A stretch of DNA of 34,171 bases from Phycisphaerae bacterium (GTDB lineage: Bacteria > Planctomycetota > Phycisphaerae > Phycisphaerales > SM1A02): contig JABIWU010000053.1 in assembly GCA_018701395.1 (NCBI GenBank), forward strand, positions 1 through 34,171, read 5' to 3'. A program made the position numbers and the translations under genes. Position 1 is the stretch's first letter. Every line of letters begins with the position of its first letter. Below the pieces are notes generated by a model that did no database searches, was not told the DNA's origin, and saw nothing but the letters and a program-made list of their open reading frames with translations. Positions 1 to 8,291 of the stretch are shown one piece after another.

Positions 1-1
1 A

Positions 2-504
2 TGGTTTTTTGGATTGAATGCAAACATAAAAACAGGCATTTCTGGTCCAATTATGGGTTTGTTGAATAAAAAACAACTCAAACATCCCTCCGAACACCAC
101 AGATAACCCTTTATATGGGGAATGTGTGGTGTTTCAAATACGTTAGTGGTAACTCAGTAGAAGCATTAGCGCAAGCGCTTGGATGTGTAGTTGTATTGAA
201 GAGCAGTACTACTCACATTTCAAATGGCGTGGAAACAATACAAGACGATAGCGGCAGCGTTGTACTTGCTACAGGTGGAAGCGGGGATGTTCTGTCTGGA
301 ATTATTGCTGGCTTGCTATCTCAGTTTGGCGTGCATTGTGTTGAACATCTTCTCCAAGCCGCAGTGCTGGGTGTTCGAGTTCACGCGCTATCTGGTGAAT
401 TGTTTGCAAGTGAGTTTGGTAACTCTGGAATGCTCGCAACGGATTTACTGGACCGTATTCCGAAAGCGATTTCGACACTAAAAAAGGTGTCTGTCACTCG
501 GTGA
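2..504 (+). pseudogene. nnrD: ADP-dependent NAD(P)H-hydrate dehydratase, 3' part, frameshifted
   Basis: NnrD repairs hydrated NADH/NADPH in the cytosol using ADP or ATP. The C-terminal half is clear: VVVLKSS, then the nucleotide/phosphate-binding stretch LATGGSGDVLSGIIAGLL at about 290-345, then AAVLGVRVHA and a SGMLATDLLD-like end. The open frame reaching position 504 is blocked upstream by a TAA at 67-69, and its first ATG (115) would give only 129 aa against about 280 for the family. The preceding part of the protein is visible in another frame: GLNA (11-22) and HPSE (83-94) match the family's DGLNAL and TPHPGE motifs with normal spacing, and that frame stops at 104-106. A change of frame between about 95 and 105 joins both parts with the expected number of residues. 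This is either a one-base mutation or an assembly error near the contig edge; the 5' end lies outside the window. Confidence 0.75.
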
Positions 505-525
505 CACCCAACTAGATCATCGGGG

Positions 526-531
526 TACACT
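526..531 (+). promoter_or_regulatory. -10 box of a probable leaderless promoter
   Basis: TACACT lies exactly 6 nt before the ATG at 538, so transcription should start at or next to the start codon. No Shine-Dalgarno sequence precedes this gene. A GTGACA at 501-506 might serve as -35, but its 19-bp spacing is poor. Confidence 0.5.
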
Positions 532-537
532 ACGCAT

Positions 538-1524
538 ATGAGCTCAACAAAAGTATCGGAGATGACAGGGCAGGGGTTTGTGCACGGTGTGTACTCTCTT
601 GTTAATCCACAAATTGGCACAACGAGAAACGGAGAGCCGTTTCTAAAGTGTTTGTTGCGTGATGCAACTGGCGAAGCAATCGGACGGCTCTGGCGTTTTG
701 ATCCAGCAACTATGCAGGACATTACTGCAACTGGTTTTGTTCGCATCGAGGGGTCCCAAGAAATGTATCAGGAAAAACTCCAGATAAAAATTGGAGAAAT
801 ATGGTCACACGAGCCAAGTTCAGACGAGTTAACAGACTTATTGCCAAGCACTCGAAAAAACATTGATGAAATGTTTGCTGAAGTTACTCATTTAATTTCA
901 ACTCTTGAACATCCAGCAGCGAAGGCACTTGGCGCAGCGTATCTTGATGATGCCGACATGATGCGGGACTTTCGCGTCGCTCCAGCTGCGATGCAAATTC
1001 ATCACGCATGGATTGGTGGGTTGCTTGAGCACACGTTACAACTAATGAAACTTGCAGATGCGATGCTCCCAAATTATCCTCGATTGAATCGTGACATTAT
1101 TTTGATTTCGCTTTTTATTCATGACATGGGAAAAATTGAAGAACTTCGTTGGGATAGAGGTTTCGAATACACCAGAGAAGGAAATCTAATTGGCCATATT
1201 GCTCGAGGTGCTATGTGGCTAGAGGGCAAAGCGAAAATTGCAGAAGAAAGTGTAGGCGAACCGCTGCCCGATGGTTTCTTGACGGTTATGCAACACATAG
1301 TGTTAAGCCATCATGGATTGCTTGAACATGGTGCTGCAAAATTACCTTCAACACCAGAAGCGATTTTTGTTTCCCAACTTGATAATCTAGATGCCCACAC
1401 CCAAACGGCACTTGATTGTGCAAGGCCCTGGATTCAAACTGCGGTAGGCGATGAAGCATTTACGGAACGACTTTGGTCCTTAAATACAAGGTTGTTCCGT
1501 AGAGACCCGCTCAAGACCTCTTAA
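538..1524 (+). CDS. YhaM-family OB-fold/HD-domain 3'-5' exoribonuclease
   Basis: The 328-aa protein has the two-domain layout of the YhaM/CBF1 family of cytosolic 3'-5' exonucleases. An OB-fold nucleic-acid-binding domain spans about residues 12-92 (GEPFLKCLLRDATGEAIGRLW, then a beta-rich segment). An HD metal-dependent phosphohydrolase domain follows: HHAWIGGLLEHT at 155-166, HDMGK at 195-199, GH at 219-220, LSHHG at 256-260 and the distal Asp in LDNLDA at 281-286. These are the expected metal ligands, so it should be active. Length matches the family (about 310-330 aa). The start is supported by the -10-like box 6 nt upstream. Substrate preference (RNA or DNA) cannot be told from sequence. 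It stands 33 bp behind the nnrD remnant but appears to have its own promoter. Confidence 0.85.
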   Translation: MSSTKVSEMTGQGFVHGVYSLVNPQIGTTRNGEPFLKCLLRDATGEAIGRLWRFDPATMQDITATGFVRIEGSQEMYQEKLQIKIGEIWSHEPSSDELTDLLPSTRKNIDEMFAEVTHLISTLEHPAAKALGAAYLDDADMMRDFRVAPAAMQIHHAWIGGLLEHTLQLMKLADAMLPNYPRLNRDIILISLFIHDMGKIEELRWDRGFEYTREGNLIGHIARGAMWLEGKAKIAEESVGEPLPDGFLTVMQHIVLSHHGLLEHGAAKLPSTPEAIFVSQLDNLDAHTQTALDCARPWIQTAVGDEAFTERLWSLNTRLFRRDPLKTS

Positions 1525-1656
1525 CCGACAAGACGCATTTTTTAAGTGGTTTTTGGAACATTTCCCCTTGTGTTGTGGATGTTTTACCATATCCTTGAAC
1601 TATCAATGAGGCATTGGCATTTCGCCAATTAAATTTTTCATTACTAGGAGATTATT

Positions 1657-3369
1657 ATGTTTAGCGCATTTTTGCTCGCTTCCATTTACACGGCAACACC
1701 TTATACAAATCAAGATAGACTTCCATTGGAATTAATTCCAGTTCGAGTTGTTGATTCTATTGATTACGCCAAAATGTTTGAAGGCGATATTGACCGCGAA
1801 AAAAATGGAATGCCTTTGCGTTTCGCACAACCGACTGAAGTTTCTATTACTCCTGCAACGCATGGTATTTGGGAACGACTTCAAGATAATAAAATGCGTT
1901 GGACGTTCAGCGTATTTTGTGACAATGCACTTTCAATGAATCTTGGATTCGCTAATTACAACATGCCAGAATCTGGTTCAATGTTAATTATGGACGAAAC
2001 ATCTGAAATGCAAATTCGTCCATTTACTTCAGATGACAATAAAGACCACGGTCAATTATGGACACCAATTATTCCTTCAAACCAAGCGGTGATTGAAATA
2101 ATTGTTGATAAAGCAGACAAGCATTTCGTTTCAAAATCGATTGAACTTACAGCGATTAATGCGGGCTATCGAGGCTTTAAAAAACTCGAAGGCCGAGGAT
2201 CATCAGGCGCTTGTAACATCGATGTTGTTTGTTCACAGGGCGATTCTTGGTGGGATGAAATTCCATCAGTTGGAGTGTATACACTCGGTGGCTGGTGGAC
2301 TTGTACCGGCGCAATGATCAATAACACAGCAGAAGATTTTAAGCCGTACTTTTTAACTGCCAATCACTGTGGAGTTACAAGTAGTTCAGATGCTTCGATC
2401 GTTGTGTACTGGAACTATCAAAATAGTTACTGCCGTGTTCCTGACAGTGGCGATAGTGGTGGTAATGGCAATGGTAATCTTAGTCAATTTACATCTGGTT
2501 CGACTATGCGTGCAACGCGTTCGTACACAGACTTTACGTTGACAGAACTTTCCTCATCGCCGAATGCATCATGGGGTATTACATTCTCAGGTTGGTCAAG
2601 GTCATCATCGACAAGTGGAGTTGGTGCAGGAATTCATCATCCTTCAACTGCAGAAAAAAGAATCTCATTTCCAGATTATTCATCAGCAAGCGGTGAATAT
2701 TGGAATGTAAACTGGAATCAAGGAACAACTGAGCCAGGATCTTCAGGCTCGCCACTTTATGATTCAAATCACCGCATTGTTGGTCAATTATGTTGTGGAT
2801 CAGCGGCATGCGGCAACGACTCAAATGATTACTACGGTCGTTCAATTAGTCTATCGTGGACAGGTTCAGCTTCTAGTAGTTTAAGTTCATGGTTAGATCC
2901 TACAGGTTCAAACGCTCCATACCTTGACACATACAACCCAGCCTCCGCACCAGTTGGCGCATGCTGTATTCCTGCAGCAGGAACATGTATTGATTTCAGC
3001 CAAGCAGTTTGTATTTCAGGTGGTGGAATTTACCAAGGCGATAATTCTGAATGTGCAACTACCGATTGCCAACTGTATGTCGGTGCATGCTGTATTGAAG
3101 CAACCCAGGCGTGTGTCGCAGTTTCAGAAATAACTTGCAACGCAGGTGGTGGTATTTACCAAGGCAACGACACTGCATGTGCAGACATTGATTGTTTCGC
3201 ACCCGCTTGCCCATCAGATATTAATGGCGACAACACTACAGATGTAAGTGATATTCTCGCGTTAGTTGCTGCTTGGGGTAGTAATGATGTCAATGCAGAT
3301 GTTAATGGAGATGGGGTTATAAATGTTTCGGACTTGTTAATCATGATAGAAGCATGGGGTCCATGCTGA
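1657..3369 (+). CDS. Secreted trypsin-fold serine protease (lysyl-endopeptidase-like) with Cys-rich modules and C-terminal dockerin-like domain
   Basis: 570 aa, exported by a short N-terminal signal (FLLASIYTATPY, residues about 4-16). After a beta-rich propeptide-like region (25-180) comes an S1-family protease domain of the lysyl-endopeptidase kind. Its triad is visible as His237 in TANHC, Asp292 in YTDFTLTEL and Ser363 in GSSGSPLYD; the GIHHP motif (325-329) is also typical. Two Cys-rich modules of about 38 aa, each starting GACCI (434-471 and 476-513), follow. The end is a dockerin-like pair of calcium loops, DINGDNTTDVSD (521-532) and DVNGDGVINVSD (548-559), finishing WGPC. This resembles the 'GC-type dockerin' domain of Phycisphaerae proteins; a partner is not in the window. 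AGGAG (1645-1649) is a good ribosome-binding site. Paralogue of the next gene. Cleavage specificity is inferred only. Confidence 0.85.
   Translation: MFSAFLLASIYTATPYTNQDRLPLELIPVRVVDSIDYAKMFEGDIDREKNGMPLRFAQPTEVSITPATHGIWERLQDNKMRWTFSVFCDNALSMNLGFANYNMPESGSMLIMDETSEMQIRPFTSDDNKDHGQLWTPIIPSNQAVIEIIVDKADKHFVSKSIELTAINAGYRGFKKLEGRGSSGACNIDVVCSQGDSWWDEIPSVGVYTLGGWWTCTGAMINNTAEDFKPYFLTANHCGVTSSSDASIVVYWNYQNSYCRVPDSGDSGGNGNGNLSQFTSGSTMRATRSYTDFTLTELSSSPNASWGITFSGWSRSSSTSGVGAGIHHPSTAEKRISFPDYSSASGEYWNVNWNQGTTEPGSSGSPLYDSNHRIVGQLCCGSAACGNDSNDYYGRSISLSWTGSASSSLSSWLDPTGSNAPYLDTYNPASAPVGACCIPAAGTCIDFSQAVCISGGGIYQGDNSECATTDCQLYVGACCIEATQACVAVSEITCNAGGGIYQGNDTACADIDCFAPACPSDINGDNTTDVSDILALVAAWGSNDVNADVNGDGVINVSDLLIMIEAWGPC
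2953..3195 (+). repeat. Two tandem Cys-rich 'GACC' modules
   Basis: Residues 433-471 and 475-513 of the first protease repeat the plan G-A-C-C-[IV]...C....C...GGGIYQG....C...DC. They are about 38 aa each and diverged at DNA level, so they are protein modules, not recent DNA duplications. Their six cysteines suggest small disulfide-bonded extracellular domains. Confidence 0.75.
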
Positions 3370-3380
3370 TTAAATTTTTC
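3351..3380 (+). terminator. Possible terminator overlapping the stop codon of the first protease gene
   Basis: AGCATGG at 3351-3357 pairs with CCATGCT at 3361-3367 around a GGT loop (7 bp), followed by an A/T-rich stretch ending ATTTTTC at 3374-3380. The stem uses the codons for the conserved AWGPC end and the stop codon. The T run is not immediately adjacent, so this is a weak candidate. Confidence 0.3.
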
Positions 3381-3637
3381 AGTTGCCTATGTTTGCCTAT
3401 CAGGATCCATTTAGGATGTTTTGTATAGCACGGCATTGTTGGGCAGATGTAGATGATTTAGACAAAATTGGGCAATAAAGGCAGTAATTCTCTAATTAGT
3501 CACTTATTTCAGTAAATTAATTGCAACCCAGTTAAGATAGTTCCACGAATAGCGTATTAGAGATATAGGCGAAGTCTATTATTGCGTGTGTACGTAGTAA
3601 TTGCCTCGTTTTCAAACATCACAGGAGACTAGGAGTC

Positions 3638-6328
3638 ATGTTATTAACCCCAATTTTACTCGCTGCAATATGTACGGCGGGACCAGTTCTGTCGCCAACC
3701 GCTAACACTAGTTTGCCACTTGAATTGGTTCCTGTTGTAACAGTTCAAAATTTGCATTATGCAACGCTGTTTGCACAAGATGAGCAAAGAGAAATGACAG
3801 GTCAAGCGCCTGCTTTTGCAGTTCCAACAACAACCTCAATCACGCCAGCTACAAAGGGTATTTGGGAAAGTTTAGGCAACGACAAACTGCGTTGGACTTT
3901 GAGAGTCTCTTGTAAAAATGCAGTTTCAATGAACCTTGGCTTTGGCAGATACAACATGCCTTCAAGTGGTTCTTTGACAATGTACGATGCGTCGGGCGAT
4001 TTCCGCGTTCGACCATTTACAGCAGATGACAATAAAGCACACGGCCAACTTTGGACACCTGTTATTCCAGGCAACGAAGCAGTGATTGAAATCATTGTAG
4101 ACAATGATCAAAAAGCGTTTGTCGTAAAAGGTATTGAATTAACTTCAATAAACTCAGGCTACCGATGGGTTCGTGATGCATCTAGCCGTGGTTCTTCTGA
4201 ATCATGTAATGTGGATGTTGTTTGTCCTGAAGGTAACGCATGGCAAAATGAAATTCCATCCGTTGCTGTGTATACATTGAACGGGTATCTAACTTGTTCT
4301 GGTGTAATGATGAACAACACTGCCCAAAACCAAACACCATTTTTCCTTACTGCAAATCACTGCGGTGTTACATCAAGTAGTGACTCAACTATAGTTGTGT
4401 ACTGGAATCATGAAAACAGTTATTGCCGTGTTCCTGGCAGTGCTGATAGTGGAGGTAATGGCGACGGCAACTTTAATCAATTTACTTCTGGCTCAACAAT
4501 GCGAGCAACAAGAGCGTACAGTGACTTTACTCTGACTGAACTATCAAGTGCACCAAATGCTGCGTGGGGTATTACATTCTCAGGTTGGTCGCGATCTAGT
4601 TCAACAACTATTGGCTCTGGTATTCACCATCCAGAAGCAGCTGAAAAACGAATTTCATTCCCAGACACCGTGCAGCCATCGGGTGAATATTGGGATGTCA
4701 ACTGGGGTCTTGGTCGAACAGCACCTGGTTCATCAGGCTCACCACTTTACGATAGTAATCACCGAGTTATTGGACAACTCTGCTGTGGTTCATCGTATTG
4801 TCCAAACGACTTAAACGACTACTACGGTCGTTCATTAAATCTTTCATGGTCTGGTGGCGCTAGTAGCAGTCTCGGTTCATGGCTTGATCCTGCTGGCTCG
4901 AATGCACAGACACTCGATACGTTAGTTCCTGGCGGCGGCGGTGATCCATCCGGCGCTTGTTGTGTTGGAACAAGTTGTACCTACGGTACAGCTGCTGCAT
5001 GTTCAACTATTGGCGGAACATACCAAGGCGATTTTGTTTCATGTACTTCCTACCCTTGCGGTGGAGCGCCAACCGGTGCTTGCTGTGTTGCAGAGAATTG
5101 CACAGTTGAAACGCAATCGGCTTGCGGAACAGCAGGCGGTTCTTATCTAGGCGATGGTTCTGCATGTAGTGCAGGCGCTTGTGACAACGGTGGATGCCAA
5201 GTTGGCTACTCACCCGACTGCGCAGGAACATGTTTCGAAGATGCGGTCTACACAGACTGGATTGGCGATGGTTATTGCGATGATGGCGCATACATCCCTG
5301 CAGATTACGGCTACGGCGGTCCTGCAGGCGTTGCGATTTTCTTAAATTGTACACAATTTAATTGTGACAACGATGACTGTACTGGCTGTGATGGTGGCGG
5401 CGACCCAACAGGTACCTGTTGTGTTGGTTCTTCCTGTACTGAAGTAACTCTAGTTGCATGTACTGCTTCTGGTGGCGAATGGGGCGGTGCTAATACACTT
5501 TGTGCCGATGATACTTGTGGAATGACTACAAGTTGCCCAGCAGACTTAAACGGCGATGGTGCTGTAAACGTTAGCGATGTGCTTGCGATGGTTGGTGTTT
5601 GGGGAACGAACGATCCTGTAGCAGATGTTGATGGCGACGGCACTGTTGGTGTATCTGACTTGTTGTTGATTATTGAAGCTTGGGGCCCATGTCCAGCAGG
5701 CGATCCAACAGGCGCATGTTGTGTTGGTACGAATTGCTTCATTGAAACACAAGCAAACTGTACGGCACTTGGCGGCACCTATAACGGTAATGGCAGTGCA
5801 TGTTCTGCAAATACATGTGCGCCAACTGCAACTGGTGCTTGCTGTGTTGGAACAACTTGTTCGATAGTGACGCAAGTGAGTTGTCTGGCTTCAGGAGGCA
5901 CCTATAACGGTGACAACTCAAGTTGTGCGAGTAACCCATGCGGCGGCGGTGGCTGCCCAGCAGGTGAAATTGAAGATTGCAATGGCAACTGTTGCCCAGA
6001 TACTTGGGTTGCGGATGGATATTGTGATGATGGTACCTACGAATGGAATGGTATTGCAATTTTCTTAAATTGTGATCAATTCGCTTGCGACGGTGGCGAC
6101 TGTACAGATTGCGGTGGTGGCGAAGGTTGCCCAGCAGGTTGGACAGCTGACTGCGTTGGTACGTGCTTCCCAGATTATGTTTACACAGGTTGGGTTGGCG
6201 ATGGGTATTGCGACGATGGTGCATACATTCCAGCAGACTTTGGTTGCACAGAATGCCCAGCAGGAGAACCAATTTGGCTCAACTGCGCAGATTTTAGCTG
6301 CGACGGTGGCGACTGTACTTGCCCGTAA
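3638..6328 (+). CDS. Large secreted serine protease paralogue with five Cys-rich modules, internal dockerin-like domain and three Notch-like modules
   Basis: 896 aa with a signal peptide (LLTPILLAAICTAGP, about residues 2-16). Residues 25-425 are a close paralogue of the preceding gene's propeptide and protease domain; the triad is His241 (TANHC), Asp296 (YSDFTLTEL) and Ser366 (GSSGSPLYD). The long C-terminal half holds five GACCV-type modules (438-474, 479-515, 591-627, 691-727, 732-768), a dockerin-like calcium-loop pair in the middle (633-685: DLNGDGAVNVSD, DVDGDGTVGVSD, WGPC), and three modules resembling Lin12/Notch repeats (537-583, 786-825, 849-895: GDGYCDDG ... LNC..F.CDGGDC). The start follows AGGAG at 3630-3634. 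Likely an extracellular or surface enzyme. An internal dockerin-like domain is unusual, since they are normally C-terminal; modules appear to have been added behind an ancestral end. Confidence 0.85.
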   Translation: MLLTPILLAAICTAGPVLSPTANTSLPLELVPVVTVQNLHYATLFAQDEQREMTGQAPAFAVPTTTSITPATKGIWESLGNDKLRWTLRVSCKNAVSMNLGFGRYNMPSSGSLTMYDASGDFRVRPFTADDNKAHGQLWTPVIPGNEAVIEIIVDNDQKAFVVKGIELTSINSGYRWVRDASSRGSSESCNVDVVCPEGNAWQNEIPSVAVYTLNGYLTCSGVMMNNTAQNQTPFFLTANHCGVTSSSDSTIVVYWNHENSYCRVPGSADSGGNGDGNFNQFTSGSTMRATRAYSDFTLTELSSAPNAAWGITFSGWSRSSSTTIGSGIHHPEAAEKRISFPDTVQPSGEYWDVNWGLGRTAPGSSGSPLYDSNHRVIGQLCCGSSYCPNDLNDYYGRSLNLSWSGGASSSLGSWLDPAGSNAQTLDTLVPGGGGDPSGACCVGTSCTYGTAAACSTIGGTYQGDFVSCTSYPCGGAPTGACCVAENCTVETQSACGTAGGSYLGDGSACSAGACDNGGCQVGYSPDCAGTCFEDAVYTDWIGDGYCDDGAYIPADYGYGGPAGVAIFLNCTQFNCDNDDCTGCDGGGDPTGTCCVGSSCTEVTLVACTASGGEWGGANTLCADDTCGMTTSCPADLNGDGAVNVSDVLAMVGVWGTNDPVADVDGDGTVGVSDLLLIIEAWGPCPAGDPTGACCVGTNCFIETQANCTALGGTYNGNGSACSANTCAPTATGACCVGTTCSIVTQVSCLASGGTYNGDNSSCASNPCGGGGCPAGEIEDCNGNCCPDTWVADGYCDDGTYEWNGIAIFLNCDQFACDGGDCTDCGGGEGCPAGWTADCVGTCFPDYVYTGWVGDGYCDDGAYIPADFGCTECPAGEPIWLNCADFSCDGGDCTCP
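4949..5941 (+). repeat. Five Cys-rich 'GACCV' modules
   Basis: Modules at 4949-5059, 5072-5182, 5408-5518, 5708-5818 and 5831-5941, each 37 aa, with the plan G-x-C-C-V-G-x-x-C ... T-x-x-x-C ... GG-x-[YW] ... C ... C. The 4th and 5th copies are the most alike (both GGTYNG). They are interrupted by an LNR-like module and the dockerin-like domain. Confidence 0.75.
5246..6322 (+). repeat. Three Notch-like (LNR-like) modules
   Basis: Modules at about 5246-5386, 5993-6112 and 6182-6322 share [IV]-[GA]-DGYCDDG, a spacer, then LNC or LNCDQF and C-D-[GN]-[GD]-DC. The cysteine and acidic pattern resembles calcium-binding Lin12/Notch repeats. The first and third also share GAYIPAD and are nearest to each other, suggesting duplication inside the gene. 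Confidence 0.65.
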
Positions 6329-6352
6329 TCGGCGTTAAAATAGTTTGAATAG

Positions 6353-6386
6353 AAGGACCCCGCTCATGCGGGGTCCTTTTTCTTTT
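6353..6386 (+). terminator. Rho-independent terminator after the protease genes
   Basis: An 11-bp G/C-rich stem, AAGGACCCCGC (6353-6363) with GCGGGGTCCTT (6368-6378) around a TCAT loop, is followed by a T-rich tract to 6386. It lies 25 bp behind the protease stop codon. Confidence 0.9.
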
Positions 6387-6397
6387 AAACGAATGTT

Positions 6398-6426
6398 TTG
6401 GTATAAATTTGATTGTGCACTACAAT
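6398..6426 (+). promoter_or_regulatory. Promoter of the glycosyltransferase gene, leaderless type
   Basis: TTGGTA (6398-6403), a 17-bp spacer, and TACAAT (6421-6426). The -10 box ends 6 nt before the ATG at 6433, so the message should begin at the start codon. This decides the start: the longer reading from a TTG at 6409 would lie inside the promoter. Confidence 0.6.
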
Positions 6427-6432
6427 ACGGAA

Positions 6433-7164
6433 ATGCGAATATTAATAGGAATTCCGGTATATAACGAAGCGAAGTACATTAACTCAGTTCTAAGTGAAGT
6501 TTGCAAATATGCAAGCGACATCTTGATCGTTGACGATGGCTCAAATGATTTAACTCCCGCTCTTTTGGCTGGCCATAAGGTGGAGGTAATACGCCACTCT
6601 GAAAATCGTGGCTATGGCAGATCGCTTCAGGATATGTTTCGATGGGCAGCGGTTGACAATTTTGATTGGCTCATCACAATGGATTGCGACGAGCAGCATG
6701 AGCCGGCGTCCATTCCGGAGTTTATCAATCGAATTTCTTGCGATGATTCAGACATCATTTCAGGCAGTAGATATTTGGAATTGCATCCCGAAAATGACTT
6801 GCCTCCAAAAGAACGCCAAGCGATTAATCGGCAAGTTACGGATGAATTGAGAGATGCTTTGGGCATTTCTCTCACCGACGCGTTTTGTGGCTTTAAAGCA
6901 TACCGAGTGTCAACATTAGACGCATTTAACTTCGATGTAAATGGCTATGCATTTCCAATTCAATTCTGGGTGCAAGCAGCAGCTCGCCAATTAAGAATTA
7001 GTGAAATTCCTGTGCGAATGATTTATAACGATCCAAACCGCACTTTTGGCGGTCAACTTGATGACCCAGTAAAACGATTGGATCATTACCGCGCAGTGCT
7101 CTGTAATGAAATAAGAAAAAATGAAGTTGCATTACCAAATGCAAGAGAACAGGCGCCTTGCTAG
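6433..7164 (+). CDS. Family 2 glycosyltransferase (dolichyl-phosphate-mannose-synthase-like)
   Basis: 243 aa with a GT-A fold: nucleotide-binding start MRILIGIPVYNEAKYI, LIVDDGSNDLT at about 34-44, the SENRGYGRSL segment, and the metal-binding DxD motif in MDCDEQHEP. A GSRYLEL-like acceptor-loop motif and DAFCGFKAYR follow, as in polyprenyl-phosphate sugar transferases. No transmembrane helix is visible, so it is soluble or peripheral. The sugar donor and acceptor cannot be told. It overlaps the next gene by 7 bp, implying co-transcription. The ATG is preferred over an upstream TTG because the first residues then match the family and a -10 box sits 6 nt before it. Confidence 0.9.
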   Translation: MRILIGIPVYNEAKYINSVLSEVCKYASDILIVDDGSNDLTPALLAGHKVEVIRHSENRGYGRSLQDMFRWAAVDNFDWLITMDCDEQHEPASIPEFINRISCDDSDIISGSRYLELHPENDLPPKERQAINRQVTDELRDALGISLTDAFCGFKAYRVSTLDAFNFDVNGYAFPIQFWVQAAARQLRISEIPVRMIYNDPNRTFGGQLDDPVKRLDHYRAVLCNEIRKNEVALPNAREQAPC

Positions 7165-8291
7165 CAAACCCAGTTATCTCTGATTGGACTTCATTGGTCG
7201 CTTCGCCAAGCGGGGTATTGTTTGGAAAACCATTAACTGCCTGGAGAGAGTCTGCAAGAAAACAATTGGGGCTATCCGAAAAACCGCATATTGTTGTTGG
7301 ACATCAGCCTGAATTTTTTCACCCAGGAATTCTCGCAAAATTTATTGCAGGGAGCCATATTGCAAAGGAAGTGAACGGTACGCTTGTCCATCTTGTCGTT
7401 GACCACCACTTTGGCGTAAGCGGAACAATTGAAATTCCAAACCAAGAAGGGCGGTATGTAACTTCGAGCACTGTAGAAATTGCGCCGCTTATTACTGGCG
7501 TTGCGATGAAAGACCAACCACGCGTTATTGCTGGCACGAACGATGCATTTTCAACTGCTTTGAATCAAGCTGAAGGCAGTAATGCCGCAATGCAATTTGC
7601 AAACGCAACAAACAGCATGATGTCTCATTGGGCGAAGGTTGGTGCAACAATTTCGGGAACATCTTTATTAGAAAGCGATCTTGGAAAGGCAATAGTTGAA
7701 GAAATGCAAAGCAATCCTGCTGCATGTATAGATGCATATAACAACGCTATTGATTTGCATTCTTCATCCACAGTTGCAAAATTGGATACAAATGAACTCC
7801 CTCTCTGGCAAGGAAAAACGAATGAAGTTTGTTCTGGCATTTTTACAGATTTGCGGCCTCGTGCTTTGTTGCTGACCTTGTTGGCTCGTCTTCTTGTTGG
7901 CGATTTATTTGTACATGGAACTGGCGGAGCGTCATATGATGTTGTTATGGAACAGTGGGCAAGCGACTGGCTTTCGATTGTTCCGTGCGCCATGACTACT
8001 GTTACAGCAACTGTCCGTTTGCCATTGCATGCTCAATCAATAGACGATGCTCGTCGCATGTTTTTTTCGCCACCAAAATCTTTAGTTGAGGCAATTGAAA
8101 ACGCGCCGTATGGTTCTGCCGAAAAGAAATTGCAATTTCTCGCGCTGCAAAAGTGGCTTGCTCAACATAGCCAAAAGCCAGACATTGCATCATTGAAAAA
8201 AGCACAGCAAATCGCTCGCAAACGAGATTGGGCTTTCCCTTTGTATTCTGATGCACAGTTAGCGCAACTCAAACATGAAATTATAAATTAA
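7158..8291 (+). CDS. Unknown protein, possibly distantly BshC-like
   Basis: 377 aa, probably starting with TTG inside the end of the glycosyltransferase gene; no upstream ATG fits. I do not firmly recognise it. The segment IVVGHQPEFFHPGILAKFIAG (45-65) followed by a hydrophobic strand and VDHHFG (81-86) resembles the start of BshC, the cysteine-adding enzyme of bacillithiol synthesis (TGQQ..L..GPLYT.YKA ... ESDDHDF). It has no signal peptide or membrane segment, so it is probably cytosolic. It is shorter than BshC (about 510-540 aa). No other bacillithiol gene is in the window; the neighbouring glycosyltransferase is of a different kind from BshA. The C terminus overlaps the convergent next gene by 11 bp. 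Confidence 0.35.
   Translation: MLANPVISDWTSLVASPSGVLFGKPLTAWRESARKQLGLSEKPHIVVGHQPEFFHPGILAKFIAGSHIAKEVNGTLVHLVVDHHFGVSGTIEIPNQEGRYVTSSTVEIAPLITGVAMKDQPRVIAGTNDAFSTALNQAEGSNAAMQFANATNSMMSHWAKVGATISGTSLLESDLGKAIVEEMQSNPAACIDAYNNAIDLHSSSTVAKLDTNELPLWQGKTNEVCSGIFTDLRPRALLLTLLARLLVGDLFVHGTGGASYDVVMEQWASDWLSIVPCAMTTVTATVRLPLHAQSIDDARRMFFSPPKSLVEAIENAPYGSAEKKLQFLALQKWLAQHSQKPDIASLKKAQQIARKRDWAFPLYSDAQLAQLKHEIIN

Noticed and set aside
1525-1656. Spacer between the exonuclease gene and the first protease gene as holding a promoter or RNA gene
   Set aside because: TTGAAC at 1595-1600 has no -10 partner at a suitable distance, and no stable stem or RNA signature was found; only the AGGAG ribosome site is clear.
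4949-5941. Regular repeats in the large protease gene as a CRISPR or satellite array
   Set aside because: Repeats are conserved at protein level, in frame, and diverged at DNA level; no identical repeats with unique spacers exist.
5311-6272. Long open frames on the minus strand inside the large protease gene (155 and 177 codons)
   Set aside because: They are antisense shadows of the repetitive Cys/Gly-rich coding sequence, have low-complexity translations and no start signals.
6409-6432. Extended N terminus of the glycosyltransferase from a TTG
   Set aside because: The extra eight residues do not fit the family and the -10 box TACAAT lies in this stretch.
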